64,000 nt of DNA, taken from positions 94,501 to 158,500 of the forward strand of contig JAMPIV010004460.1 of the NCBI GenBank assembly GCA_024509875.1, written 5' to 3'. A program made the position numbers and the translations under genes. Numbering within the stretch: position 1 is the first letter of the stretch; every line of letters begins with the position of its first letter. Of the stretch, positions 25,020 to 36,615 are shown piece after piece. The notes under the pieces were generated by a model. It had not been told where the DNA came from and did not search any database. It was given only the letters and a program-made list of their open reading frames with translations. This stretch comes from Oreohelix idahoensis. Taxonomy: Eukaryota; Mollusca; Gastropoda; Stylommatophora; Oreohelicidae.

Positions 25020-25135
25020 GCTTCGACAGGGTGTGGATCTACTATCCTGGTCGTGCAGCGATACGCGACGATGAGAGCATTCATGGTGGAGACTTTGGAT
25101 TAGGCAGAGATAATAATGATCGCCTGCTAGAGACC
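25020..25135 (+). pseudogene. Short RNase H LINE remnant
   Basis: GTGTGGATCTACTATCCTGG followed by a decayed stretch matches the RNase H region at 31801-31940 (GTGTGGATCTACTGTCCTGG; then NDRLL-like codons). Only about 115 bases are recognisable. Confidence 0.5.
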
Positions 25136-25533
25136 GACACTTCAATCACTAGAACTTCCATTCTATTGATTACCATGTGAAAGCGAGGCTGGCCACAAGC
25201 TACCTGGAGAACTGTGGAGGGAGAGGTTCAAATCATTAACGAGCTGGGGCACCACACAAAGAATGAATGTCGAGAGATCAAAGTGCAGGCAATTTGTTGC
25301 TGCCCGTCAAGATGCCACCAGGCGTGATGGTCTCTGCTTTGTCAATCAGCAGCCTATGACCAAAGAAGAAGAATTATACTGTGAAACTGACTCAGCGCCA
25401 ATTTTATTTTTCTTCTTGTATTTTTTTTTGTTGTTGTTTGCTTTAAATCCACTTTAACAGCAACCCCTTTTATTATTGACATAATATACGTTTAGAAAGT
25501 TTAGTACGTGTATAATCAAAAGTATGCAGCTAT
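25136..25533. other. Non-coding, nothing certain
   Basis: An ORF at 25263-25457 has a hydrophobic end and no recognisable domain. It is not called. Confidence 0.3.
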
Positions 25534-26710
25534 CGAATTATCACCCTACAGAATGTCTATGGTAAATTACTTGAAAAGATAGTTGCAAGACAAGTAATGA
25601 GCCACCTCGATAATGCACACATCCTTCCTGATACTTTGGGTAGCTTATAGGCCTATGAAAACAACATGGGGTAATGCTGGAACGTTTGTGTACGAGGGAA
25701 TCCAGGGTAAAAGAGAAACGGTGGATGTTGCAATTGACCTAGAGGGTGCTTATAACAGTGTGGACTTTGCAATCCTAATAGACTGTATAATGGCATATGA
25801 TGTAAACCCGTGGATAGCAGCTGCCTTAATGGAGAGATCAGTTGCATTTCGCTTGGGAACTTGGACATCAGAACCAATGCGCATTTGCCCGGGACTACCT
25901 CAGGGTTCAGCACTATCACCAGTGCTGTTTAACATCTACACAGCAAAAGTAGCAACCTTTCAACCAACAGGACTGGGACGAAGATTAACTTTCGCAGATG
26001 ACATACTCATGTACAGAACTGGCTCAGACAATGGTCCAAGGCATACAAGAGACTACAGGGGGTTTATAAATGGTGTAAGGAAATCGGATCAAAGGTCAAT
26101 CCCAACAAGGCCTGTGTGATGTGGTGCTCTTTGAACAACTCCATAGTGAAAGCAGACCTTCCAGACATCACTTTCAGTGGGCAGAACATTGAAAGGCAAG
26201 ACAGGCTGAAGTATCTGGGAGTAAAGTTTGATCGTGGGCTATCGTTCATGTATCATGTCAAACTAATCATACGGAAGAGCAAGCGAGGACTGGCAGCCTT
26301 AAAAACAATCGCAGCTGTGCGCTTGGAACAGAGACTATCATTTCTCCTGTATCATCTAGCTTGTGATTTCGGTAATCGAGTACGGGCTAGGAATACTCAC
26401 GCTGTCAGTGTCACAATATGAACGATTGGAACGCATTCACAATGAAGGGATGCGACTAGTTTTGGCCTGTACGCGTGATAACCCCATTGTGTCAATGAGA
26501 TACATGCTCGGATTGCTGTCGATTAGATCCAGATATGCGATGGCCCAGGCAAAAGCATATATGAGGGTAACCACAGACAAAAGACACCCTCTACATGAGA
26601 ACATAGCTGACATCAAAGGAGCAAGAATCAAGAGGGGGATGTCATGGATGGCACAGGCAGAGGCTACGATTGGTCAGGTGACCAGGGTTGAAAATTTATC
26701 CAAAGGGGAA
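25534..26710 (+). pseudogene. RNase H-type LINE: reverse transcriptase part
   Basis: Reverse transcriptase in several frames: fingers (SYRIITLQNVYGKLLEKIVA, about 25534), palm (VAIDLEGAYNSVDFAILIDC; GLPQGSALSPVLFN; TFADDILMYRTG, the catalytic Asp pair), thumb (LKYLGVKFDRGLSF at 26209) and a following helical region through 26710. Stops and frameshifts at about 25648, 26080 and 26360 break it. At 26710/26711 it is cut by an LTR element. The matching RNase H part is at 31285. The presence of RNase H after RT places it with the I/Nimb-like side of LINEs rather than RTE; the exact clade is not determined. Confidence 0.75.
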
Positions 26711-28030
26711 TGTCGTAAATTTATTTTTGAGAGAAAGAGCCTAGAAATAGTAGTCCGGTTTAGAGTGTAGAATGATGATGAAAACTCAGTGATAGAGATG
26801 TGTAGATTTAAATATGATGCCCCACAGAGTGCTGGAGGAGAGTAAAGACAGACTTATTTACGACAAATCGTTTCTCTCAATCTTCTCTTCCACTCTCCTG
26901 GTCAAACAATTATTTGCCAGTTTTCCAGACACACGTCTGCGCTCACACCGATTTGTTGCTTCAAACACTCAGACGACGTGGATACAGCTATATTAAACAA
27001 ATAGGGAATTTTTGGGCTTTTGGGTATTCCAACACAGTCCGATATAAGTTTATGATGTTTATTTACCTTAAAAATCAAATCCCAAAAAACCAATATCAAG
27101 TGTTACATAAAATTATCATAAGTACAGAAAAATGCAAATATCAAGGTAGGGAGGGGGTGAAAAAGATTGGTATCGACTAAGCCCTTCCCGCTTGTATTAG
27201 ACAAAGATAAACCCAGTCTCAAGATAGATAGTTATCAGGAGCATAGGAAAGTTAACCCAACAGTGAATTTAATTACTCTGAAAGAGGTGTTACAATATTA
27301 GTTATGGTGGTAGACAAAAAAATACTGTTATCCCAATGGTGTCTTCCCTTTACTAAGCAAAGAAAAAAAAGGGGGGGGGGGGAATGAAACAGAGTTAACA
27401 AATTATCCCACTAAAGGAACAATGCCGGGTATACAGAAAACGTATTACCCGGTAGGCAAGTTAACAAATGGTTTTTTTGCAAAAAAATAAATCTCCTGTC
27501 ATTCATGCACACTGTGCGGATCCACACTCATATATACTCACACACTTACCGAGTTGCAGCATCAGACAATCCCTAGAATGATAAACACAGTGATTAACTC
27601 TTGACATGTGAAACTGTCTAGCACTTCTATGTCCCGCCCCAGATATTGCGAGTTTTTACTGAGAGCAAATATTCCCGCTTATCGCCAGACTTGAAGTTTA
27701 AAGAGTTCTTGTGTTTTATTATATAAAAGGAGTCTATGGGATGGCACTGACACAATTCAACACAGGGGTGAAAATGAGGTGATGGCAATATTCCTTCACT
27801 GCGTGATGACAGCAACTGACCGGTAAAGTTTTTTTAATCCAGTGAGGAAAAAACTAGGCTCAGTCACAGTCAGGTAAATCGGTAATCTCTCACAATAGAG
27901 CAGTATATAAACTATCGCTACTGGCACTGTTCATCTTCCAGTTTATCTTACAGATTGTAATTTAATTTGATGATAATAATCAAATGATCTTGGGTAGGCT
28001 TTCTTTCATGTAATTATGTTAGCTAGGCCA
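26711..28030 (-). mobile_element. LTR (3' LTR) of a non-autonomous LTR element
   Basis: About 1320 bases almost identical to 29348-30665. On the minus strand the LTR begins TGGCCTAGC and ends TTTACGACA, giving TG...CA ends. Internal features include a poly-G run of variable length and AT-rich blocks. The few differences between the LTRs (by eye roughly ten sites plus short indels) indicate a recent insertion. ORFs in the two LTRs are the same by duplication and have no domains. Confidence 0.85.
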
Positions 28031-29347
28031 ACGTGATGCTAGATGTACTCAGAATCCCTCTAGAACGAAGAGAATGTGACATTCTTCGCCTGACTGGAGA
28101 CTTGACTCTAGCAATTCGGTATCCCTGAAACCCGAAAATGACTAGAGAAAGGCCTTAACATTTTAGTTCTGTTAAAGTCTGCCTTATCTCATGATGGTCC
28201 ATCTCGGACCAGGAATATCTTCACGAGTGTCAACCCCCATTCCTGAACCTAAACCTTTTTGTCAACGCCAAGTTAAGCTCACGCAATGCAACGAGCCAAC
28301 GCTAAATCTGAAAACATCGAATGCAGTAGTAGTTCTCTTCTCGCCTATTGGATTACCAGTCAGAGCATTGCGGCTTCCAGAATATCCAAAACCGCCCAGC
28401 ATGTCTATAGCAGAATCTGATAGCACCAAGCTTTTGTGTGCCTAAACGGGGCACTCAGCCAAGCCACGGTCAAGCAAGCCCAACCAGGATTTACTGCCTA
28501 GTACGAAAGGTCAAAAGCGCCGGATAAGAGCGCTAGGGACTGCCTTGTCCTCAAGTAACTTCGTCTGGTGTATTTCTGGGTCGATGTAGAACTTCGCGCG
28601 TATGAGCAGCCATCTATGGACAGAGTTCCAGCCCCCTCACGCCATTAGAGATCACCAACGTTTAGCACCAACAAAGAAAGTTTTGTAGGCTAGTCCCTCA
28701 CGAAGGATCTACAAGTAATACACTTTCTGGAGCTAGCATTTGGTCCCACGACCGCGGACAGGCTGTCGCTCAGTTCGGTTATTTGGCCAGCAAGAAAGAT
28801 AGACAGAGTTCCAGCCCCCCTCACGCCATTAGAGGTCACCAACGTTTAGCACCAACAAGGAAAGTTTTGTAGGCTAGTCCCTCACGAAGGATCTACAAGT
28901 AATACACTTTCTGGAGCTAGCTTTTGGTCCCACGACCGCGGACAGGCTGTCGCTCAGTTTGTTTATTCGATCAGCAGGAGATAAATAGAGTCTTCCAGAC
29001 CACCTCACGCAATTAGGGAGGAATCACCAATGATAGCGCCTATACAGTGATTTTATTCGTACATATCCTCCATGGGTGATGGAATTAACCTGTAAATATG
29101 CTGTGTGGACGACCCAAATACTAAAAAGCGTTGTCTAGGGGTGTAATTACTTATTTATTTATTTCCCTAAATCACAAAGACAGATCACTCACACTCTATC
29201 TAGTTAGACCCAGACTTAGATCAGACTCAAAATATCTTTATCCCGGCTATGCGAATGCCTCAAATGTAGCTCAAGATGCAGAACCAGCCCACAAATATGT
29301 GTGCATCAAATGTATCTCAAAATTATCCCGGACGAGCCCCCAAATAT
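28031..29347 (-). mobile_element. Internal region of the LTR element, no gag or pol
   Basis: 1.3 kb between the LTRs. A primer-binding site lies next to the right LTR (see 29325). No gag, protease, RT or integrase motif was found on either strand, so the element must be non-autonomous. A segment of about 183 bases starting GACAGAGTTCCAGCCCCCTC is tandemly duplicated at 28617-28800 and 28801-28980, with a degenerate third start at about 28986. No purine tract stands out next to the left LTR. Confidence 0.7.
29325..29342 (-). promoter_or_regulatory. Primer-binding site of tRNA-Pro type
   Basis: On the minus strand the 18 bases TGGGGGCTCGTCCGGGAT start 5 bases inside the LTR end. This is the sequence complementary to the 3' end of tRNA-Pro, the same primer site as in several gammaretroviruses. 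It sets the orientation of the element (minus) and makes the right LTR the 5' LTR. Confidence 0.88.
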
Positions 29348-30665
29348 TGTCGTAAATTTATTTTTGAGAGAAAGAGTCTAGAAATAGTAGTCCGGTTTAG
29401 AGTGTAGAATGATGATGAAAACTCAGTGATAGAAATGTATAGATTTAAATATGATGCCCCACAGAGTGCTGGAGGAGAGTAAAGACAGACTTATTTACGA
29501 CAAATCGTTTCTCTCAATCTTCTCTTCCACTCTCCTGGTCAAACAATTATTTGCCAGTTTTCCAGACACACGTCTGCGCTCACACCGATTTGTTGCTTCA
29601 AACACTCAGACGACGTGGATACAGCTATATTAAACAAATAGGGAATTTTTGGGCTTTTGGGTATTCCAACACAGTCTGATATAAGTTTATGATGTTTATT
29701 TACCTTAAAAATCAAATCCCAAAAAACCAATATCAAGTGTTACATAAAATTATCATAAGTACAGAAAAATGCAAATATCAAGGTAGGGAGGGGGTGAAAA
29801 AGATTGGTATCGACTAAGCCCTTCCCGCTTGTATTAGATAAAGATAAACCCAGTCTCAAGATAGATAGTTATCAGGAGCATAGGAAAGTTAACCCAACAG
29901 TGAATTTAATTACTCTGAAAGAGGTGTTACAATATTAGTTATGGTGGTAGACAAAAAAATACTGTTATCCCAATGATGTCTTCCCTTTACTAAGCAAAGA
30001 AAAAAAGGGGGGGGGGGGGGAATGAAACAGAGTTAACAAATTATCCCACTAAAGGAACAATGCCGGGTATACAGAAAACGTATTACCCGGTAGGCAAGTT
30101 AACAAATGGTTTTTTTGCAAAAAAATAAATCTCCTGTCATTCATGCACACTGTGCGGATCCACACTCATATATACTCACACACTTACCAAGTTGCAGCAT
30201 CAGACAATCCCTAGAATGATAAACACAGTGATTAACTCTTGACATGTGAAACTGTCTAGCACTTCTATGTCCCGCCCCAGATATTGCGAGTTTTTACTGA
30301 GAGCAAATATTCCCGCTTATCGCCGGACTTGAAGTTTAAAGAGTTCTTGTGTTTTATTATATAAAAGGAGTCTATGGGATGGCACTGACACAATTCAACA
30401 CAGGGGTGAAAATGAGGTGATGGCAATATTCCTTCACTGCGTGATGACAGCAACTGACCGGTAAAGTTTTTTTAATCCAGTGAGGAAAAACTAGGCTCAG
30501 TCAGTCAGGTAAATCGGTAATCTCTCACAATAGAGCAGTATATAAACTATCGCTACTGGCACTGTTCATCTTCCAGTTTATCTTACAGATTGTAATTTAA
30601 TTTGATGATAATAATCAAATGATCTTGGGTAGGCTTTCTTTCGTGTAATTATGTTAGCTAGGCCG
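29348..30665 (-). mobile_element. LTR (5' LTR) of the non-autonomous LTR element
   Basis: Partner of 26711-28030. Its outer edge reads CGGCC where the other LTR has TGGCC. The bases outside the two LTRs (GGGAA on the left, CACCG on the right) do not match, so no target duplication is visible. Deletion or recombination after insertion would explain that. Confidence 0.85.
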
Positions 30666-31284
30666 CACCGGACCACCACAAGATTTACTTTAAAAAAATG
30701 TCTCATCAAACTGTCTGGAAGTTTAAGAACCGAGTATGGAAACTCTGAAAGATTTCGTTATTGCTGGGATTGCAAAAGGTGATAATCGTTTTGCACAGAA
30801 ATAGAATTCACTGCAAATATAAATGAAAATCCATGGGATAATCTAGCAAGATTTCAAATATCGCTAGTGCTTCTATCAAGTTCTGACCAGCGAGTGATGA
30901 AGTGTATTTCTACGTGATCTGTATATCTACAACTGGAATGCAAGATGAGTGGGACATGAGAAACTTGACAGCCTTTTTGATCTCGGAAGGATTTTGGGGA
31001 TCTGACCGCCAGACCAAAGAGAGAAGCCGCCCCTGGCCTCTCGTATCTTCACTCGCTGCTTGCGTCAGCTTTCCCCGTTCGCTCTGGCTGCGATCGGTTC
31101 CGTGCTTAACACCGAGATGCGAAATCGTTTCAGGGACCACTACTGTCTTTGATAGCATGCCGCCCGTCCATCCTGAGATCTCCACCAGTGTCTTTGATCT
31201 CGTGCCGCATACTAAATGAGTCCCGGTGGAATCGATTCGCTCTGGCGAAACGAAAAGTTACAACAAATGTTCAGGGGTTCTAAT
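30666..31284. other. 620 bases of unclear origin between LTR element and LINE
   Basis: Includes a relatively GC-rich stretch (about 31010-31220). ORFs on both strands lack domains. If the LINE had been cut cleanly by the LTR element alone, this sequence should have been LINE coding region, but it is not recognisably so. Confidence 0.35.
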
Positions 31285-32085
31285 GTTATGAAAAGCTAAA
31301 AGTCCCTTTAAATCATCCATCATATCAGGGAAAATTCACTTGTCGAACTAGACGTACGTCACAGGGAAGAGTGGAGTAAGTCACGGGAGAACTGGATAAA
31401 CTACCAGCAGGTCATCATTAGCCTTGGCAGAGAGTGCAGATCTTGGGGCAATGGAAAAGCAGAGCTGGAGATTGATCAGCTGATAAGTGATCATGCTGGG
31501 GATGATGACGCCATTGTGTACACTGATGGGTCTGTAGTGCGTAGTGAGAAATCAGGATGGGGCTTCTCTGCGAGAATAAAAGGCAGGGTTGTCGCTGAAC
31601 AGAGTGGAGCCTACATGACAACAACCTCCAGCATGAGAATGGAGGTAGAGGCAGTTACTGCAGCACTGAGATGGCTTTCTGAAACTCCATCAACCAGGGC
31701 AGTTATATTGTCAGACTCTCAAGCTATCCTTCAGAAAGGTCAGAACGGGTGGCTGCTGCAGGAATGGAAAACATCAATAGAATCCTCAAGTCTTCAAGAA
31801 CTGGTGTGGATCTACTGTCCTGGTAATGCAGGGGTACGTGGCAATGAGAGAGCTGACAGACTGGCCTCAAGAGCACCCATAGTGGGGACACTGGACATGG
31901 ATAAGGGAGAGATACTTAGGGATATTAATGATCGCTTGCTGGATAATGACACTGCAATGGATCAGTCATCAAGGCTGCGACTGTTGGAGTTTGGCATAAA
32001 AAGTGGGACTAGCAGAAATGGGCGTGAGAGATGATGCATCCATCATATTTACAACCAGCGTGCTATAGGTACAGTTAGCATTCAT
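31285..32085 (+). pseudogene. RNase H-type LINE: RNase H domain and C-terminal part
   Basis: The frame enters with a charged helix (VRHREEWSKSRENW, about 31344). The RNase H domain then shows its motifs in order: VYTDGSVV (31516), SMRMEVEAVTAALRW (Glu), ILSDSQAIL (Asp) and YCPGNAGVRGNERADRL (His replaced by Asn, final Asp present), so all four acidic positions are kept. The C-terminal part follows to 32034, where a stop occurs. It is then cut at 32085 by an antisense family-A LINE and ends at 32692-32752 with the RETEHLWVC...DVDSD-type terminus. Confidence 0.82.
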
Positions 32086-32691
32086 ACTTACTTAGTTCCC
32101 CTTCTACCGTGAGGTGTAGAGGTTTGGAAGAGAGAGCGCCAGACTATCCTATCGGCTGTCTTCCTCCTGGCCTGGTTCCATTCTAGTCCTCGGTCCTTCA
32201 AAGATTGTCTAATGTTGTCCTCCCAGCGGACTCTGGGTCATCCTGGGGGTCTGGATCCCTGGCTCTTTGTTTCCCATGCTTGTCGTGGTAGCCGATCTTC
32301 TCCCATTCTGCAGACATGGCCAAACCATCTTAGCTGGTACTGTTCTACTTGGGTCTGCAAGGGGTGGGATTTTAGGCCTTGACGTATTGTTTGGTTGCGG
32401 ACCATGTCTGTTGTTGTTACTTCAACCACCTTCCTCAGATACCTCATTTCTGAGGTTTGGATCTGGATTTTGTGGGTTGTAGTCATTGCCCATGACTCGC
32501 ATCCATATGTCAAGACTGGGACATATGTGGAGCGTTATACAGCCATATTTGTTTTCTTACCAACCTCTCTCTTGCTGAGGAATCCTCGATTTATGGCCTG
32601 AAAAAGTCTCCCAGCTGCTGCTTTTCGAGTGGCCAATTCTTCTTTGATGCCTCCCTTTCGGTCTATAATAGCTCAGAGATATTTAAAGTGG
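32086..32691 (-). mobile_element. Family-A RTE inserted in the RNase H LINE
   Basis: On the minus strand this is a 5'-truncated family-A copy beginning in the KYL(G) region and running to ACGGTAGAAGGGGAACTAAG and a short TAAG tail. It contains the YGCESWAMTT and LRWFGHVCRMG blocks in an open 91-codon frame (32238-32513). Comparison with the intact LINE end at 33316-33650 shows the insertion site precisely. Confidence 0.88.
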
Positions 32692-32760
32692 TTGAGGGAG
32701 ACTGAGCACCTATGGGTTTGCCTGGAGCGCAGTGAGGTCGATTCTGATTAACAATAACAA
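32692..32760 (+). pseudogene. 3' end of the interrupted RNase H LINE
   Basis: TTGAGGGAGACTGAGCACCT onward encodes the last residues (RETEHLWVC, then VDSD and a stop), matching 33585-33642. This is the continuation of 31285-32085 beyond the family-A insertion. Confidence 0.8.
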
Positions 32761-33315
32761 TGCAGTCTTAGCTGGAAGAATTTTTAAAGCGTTCATAATG
32801 AAGCTAAATATAGCTTAGCCAAGTTGATGAGAAACACTATCAAAGGCAGATGTAATAAAACATGAAGGGTTCATAAACCACAGATGGTATATGTTAATAA
32901 ATCTGGACTTATAACGTGTTTATAATTTAATCATTAAGCCTCTGAAATGTTTCTTTTGTTTTTGAATGATAAAAAACTCTATACCATCAGGAGGGTCACC
33001 CCTACTGACAAGTGTTTCTGCCCACTTTTCCCCTTTACACTCTAAGGTGGTGGGCCCGCTTAAGTCATGACTCCTAACTGTCAGCCTCCTACTGTTGGAA
33101 TTGAACCCACTCCAACTTAGTTGAAACTTCCAAATTCACTCTTGATTTTATCCATTCTGCCAACTTGAAGCAGTTTTGAAAGTAAAAGTTGAGTTGTCTA
33201 TAAGTTACTGTCCTGAATTCCATAGCTCATTATGGTTTGTCCACGGCGATCATCATGTCTTTTCAATAGTTTTGACAAGCCTTTCAGTGTCCATATTCTT
33301 GACAGTCCTCTGAGG
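32761..33315. other. Non-coding, nothing recognised
   Basis: No domain-bearing ORF and no clear repeat. Confidence 0.3.
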
Positions 33316-33650
33316 CTCAATAGTTATTTGTGCATTGACAGACTAGCTTCAAAAGCACCCATAAAAGGTGCATTGGCCATGGATAAGGAAGAAATACTGA
33401 GGGCAATTCATGTTCATCTATTAGAGAATGACACTGCAATCGATGAATCATCAAGGCTAAGACTGCTGGAACTTGGCATCAAACGTAAGACCAGCAGGGA
33501 TGGACGTATGAGAGGACACATCCGCTGTGTATACAACCAGTGCGCAACAGGAACAATTAGCATTCATAGCCTTCGACATTTGCTGAGGGAGACTGAGCAC
33601 CTATGGGTTTGCCCGGAGTGCAATGATGTCGATTCTGATTAACATTATTT
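33316..33650 (+). pseudogene. RNase H-type LINE, 3' end, second copy
   Basis: The ORF reads ...CIDRLASKAPIKGALAMDKE and continues in one frame to a C-terminal block with HIRCVYNQCATGTISIHSLR and HLWVCPECNDVDSD, then stop TAA at 33640-33642. The CX-type pairs in the last 40 residues resemble a zinc knuckle. It is a 5'-truncated copy of the element at 25534/31285 and serves as reference for the interrupted one. Confidence 0.8.
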
Positions 33651-34339
33651 GTGCAATAAAATGCACCAGGTTTTTGACAAATGACGTGTGTTTTCGGTGG
33701 AGAGAGAAAAGGTCCTCGACCGTGGAAGTGTGAAGGCCGGTAAGTTGTGTTAATAGGAGTGTTTGGTTTGGCTTGTTGAAGCCTCATTGAGAGGAATATG
33801 TTGCAGCATGTTAATTGTGGTTGCGTATGGACTAATGGATTGTGTTTAAAAGAATCTACTGTATTGGATATGAACTCATAGAAGAATGTTAGTCACAAGA
33901 CTGGTGGTCAAGATGATGTTTGTGGGAATTGGTCGAATTTATATTAATGGATCGTCATATTAGAAAGTTTGTTGTTTAATGATTGGACATTACACTTTGA
34001 AGTTCTAAAATGTTTTTAACTGAGACTGATTTAATAACACAGAGTATTAGTAAACGAACCCCTCACGAGCCAAGCAAAAGCCCTGTCTCTGCCATAGTAC
34101 CGCCCATGACACACTAGGGACATGCTTTGCAGCATACTTGCCTGAAACTGGTGACCCTTTCTGACAAGTCAATATAACACTGCATATAAAACCAGATTCA
34201 GATTCTGTCTCAGTCTGATATTTCACACACGGGGCCATCAACACACATAACATTTCACCAGGCTTTTCTGTTTTATAAACTGTCTTCACCGCGACTATTT
34301 CTGATTCCAGTATCTCAGAATGCCGACTTTTTAACTATG
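33651..34339. other. Non-coding, nothing recognised
   Basis: An 80-codon minus ORF at 34047-34289 has no recognisable domain. Otherwise AT-rich unique-looking sequence. Confidence 0.3.
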
Positions 34340-34605
34340 TCAGCACATCACATTTTGCCAAGTGTAGTTTCCAAGGGTTTCTGAAGAGACAAAGAAAGAA
34401 CAGGCCTACTGCATCCTAAGGCATGTCGTACAAGGAGACTCGTATCAGGTGCATGGGTCTGGCAACCTCATCATGTAATACAAATCAACACATAAATCAC
34501 CACCGCAAAATTATGTGACAGCTTAGTGCAGGCTTCCTGAAAGGTGGCCCAGTTGATAGTAGTGGCTCTAAGCTCCATCAGAAGCACAAAGGAAAGTAAC
34601 AAATG
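34340..34605 (+). mobile_element. Dispersed repeat D, copy 2 (single internal unit)
   Basis: Matches both flanks of the 33-bp array locus: GTTTCTGAAGAGACAAAGAA, CATGTCGTACAAGGAGACTC, then GTCTGGCAACCTCATCATGT and CAGGCTTCCTGAAAGGTGGC. Here only one copy of the internal motif is present. It ends with AAAGGAAAGTAACAAATGAT and passes directly into the 41-bp minisatellite. Confidence 0.62.
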
Positions 34606-34860
34606 ATATCACACATGATAACATCTTGGTAACTAGATTCTGTCTTACATCACTTATGATAACATCTTGGTAACTAGATTCTGTCTTACATCACGTATGA
34701 CAATATCTTGGTAACTAGATTCTGTATCACATCATGTATGATAACATATTGGTAACTAGATTCTGTGTCACTTCAGGTATGATAACATCTTGGTAACTAG
34801 ATTCTGTCTCACATCACATATGATTATGATAACAGCTTGGTAACTAGATTCTGTCTCCAA
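34606..34860. repeat. 41-bp minisatellite, about 6 units
   Basis: Unit GATAACATCTTGGTAACTAG plus ATTCTGTCTTACATCACTTAT. Units diverge by a few bases; one carries an extra TGATTA. It starts exactly at the 3' end of repeat D copy 2. Confidence 0.88.
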
Positions 34861-36394
34861 GTTTTTACCAGTTCTATAACGGCAGTATGGAGTCAAATAC
34901 TTTTAATTAGCATAGCTGGTGTGTTAATCTTTGTGTTGATGAAGGCAGAATTAATACAGTATGCACTGTCTGACAGAAGATAAAAATTGTTTTCCTCCAT
35001 ATGTGTAAGCATATGTAAATACTGAATGTGGTTAATAAAGAGTATAAAATATATGTTTTATCGGGACACTGATTTTGTTTCTTGTTTCGTTTCTGTGATG
35101 ACCTATATGTAATAGGTGCTTAGCTTTGTTTTTCTGTCCATGTATACCATCAAGTTTCCTATGGAGGATAATTCTACTCTGGCACTCCTTGTGTTGCTCT
35201 GTCCAGCAGCCGACAATGATACCCTAGTACACATTTAAAACAATTCATGAAATGATACACATAAAAGTATTAACTGAAGAAAACAAACCAAACTCAAGTT
35301 AAATGTTTATTTGTGTTTATAAGCCCATACACAGCTCAGTAAAACATAAGTATGAAAATGGTCACATGCTAACCTGTCATAAACAAATCATAAAGAATGA
35401 GAAATGACCAAAACAAGTTAGTGACAGCAAAATAGGGCATATTTCAAATGGGTGGTCCAATAAGCAGTTTGCACACAAATTATGTTATTAACTACTGAAA
35501 ATTGCATTGAATAAATAGAAAGAAAGTATAACTTTTTACAACAAATGCAAGTTTTTAATGACACTGATTACCACTGCATAAATGTTCTCTTTCCCATGAA
35601 GAATCAATACTTACATACTCTATCTCTAATGTAATTTTCCAGTCTTTTAGTTCCACAAACAGGTAACACCCATAGCCAGCCCTAGGGATTTTTCAAGATG
35701 GTGCGACATCTCGTTTGGTGCCACCCACCCACCCCCCATGTTGTATTGTTCAGTTATCAGGGTCAATTTTATACTACTGAGTTGGATCATACTATACATT
35801 CACATTTTTTTAAAATTTTGCCGCCACCATGAAGACAGCACAGAAACGGCCGCACCACCCAAGGGCTGACTCTGGTAACACCTGTAGTGACTCTGTACTG
35901 AACAGTTATGAAGAAATGTTTTCTGTAGCGTGCTCCCTTTCTGAAATAGTTCAGTGTTTTTGTGTTCTGTTTTGTATCAACAAACAAAATTTGACAACCA
36001 GGAACCCTTAGATTAAGCCACTATAAAAATTTAGAAGAGCTAGTTATTAAAATAATTTTTTGCGCGTGAACTCAGAATTTTCAATTGTTTCATGGTTTTG
36101 TAAACAACACTTAATGCTTGGACTAATAATAGAAACATGAAACCATTTAGAACTGCTTCTTTTTTATTTACTACCAGTTTAACATTATCATAAATTAACT
36201 TGGAAAATATATGAATCATTAATAGGAATCCATTTTTAGAAATAAGCTTCTGACACGTAACATATTTCAATCAAACAACAGAGAATCCTCTGAGATTTCT
36301 GACCAAGTTCCTTACGATACAATGAATAGCCAGAACAATTTTCATATGCTTATATAGTGTATAGTAGATTTAAGTCTACTTGCACTGGGTCCAA
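34861..36394. other. 1.5 kb without recognised genes
   Basis: An ORF at 35829-36011 starts in a perfect-looking Kozak context (GCCGCCACCATGA) but encodes no recognisable domain and ends after 60 codons. The sequence around it (35640-35990) looks like a repeat end. Nothing else seen. Confidence 0.35.
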
Positions 36395-36615
36395 ATGTTA
36401 TTCAGTGGTCCATGTGGTCCTGTTGAGGTGGGATATTTTAGACCGAAAACGGTTCCGTGGTCTACCCAGCCTTATGAATTGGGCAACTCTGGGAAGGTTA
36501 AAGGCAGCCAGCTTGATGCTGACAACATCACCCCTACTATGTCGTTTAGTCAAGAAAATATGGGACTAACAGCATATTCTCAAAATGCCTCAATGGGCAT
36601 GTAATGAGATCCCTC
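36395..36615 (+). mobile_element. SINE body, older copy
   Basis: Matches the body of the SINE at 21297-21577 (TGTTGAGGTGGGATATTTTA, CCCAGCCTTATGAATTGGGC, GTCAAGAAAATATGGGACTA, CAAAATGCCTCAATGGGCAT). The tRNA-like head is lost or unrecognisable. Confidence 0.75.

Noticed and set aside
26814..27815. Identical ORF sets at 26814-27815 and 29451-30453
   Set aside because: They are the same non-coding LTR sequence twice, not duplicated genes.
28486..28505. CCTAGTACGAAAGGTC, similar to a conserved large-subunit rRNA segment
   Set aside because: The flanking rRNA helices are absent; a short chance match within the LTR element.
35821..36011. 60-codon ORF in an ideal Kozak context
   Set aside because: No recognisable domain, short, and surrounded by repeat-like sequence; the context match is likely chance.
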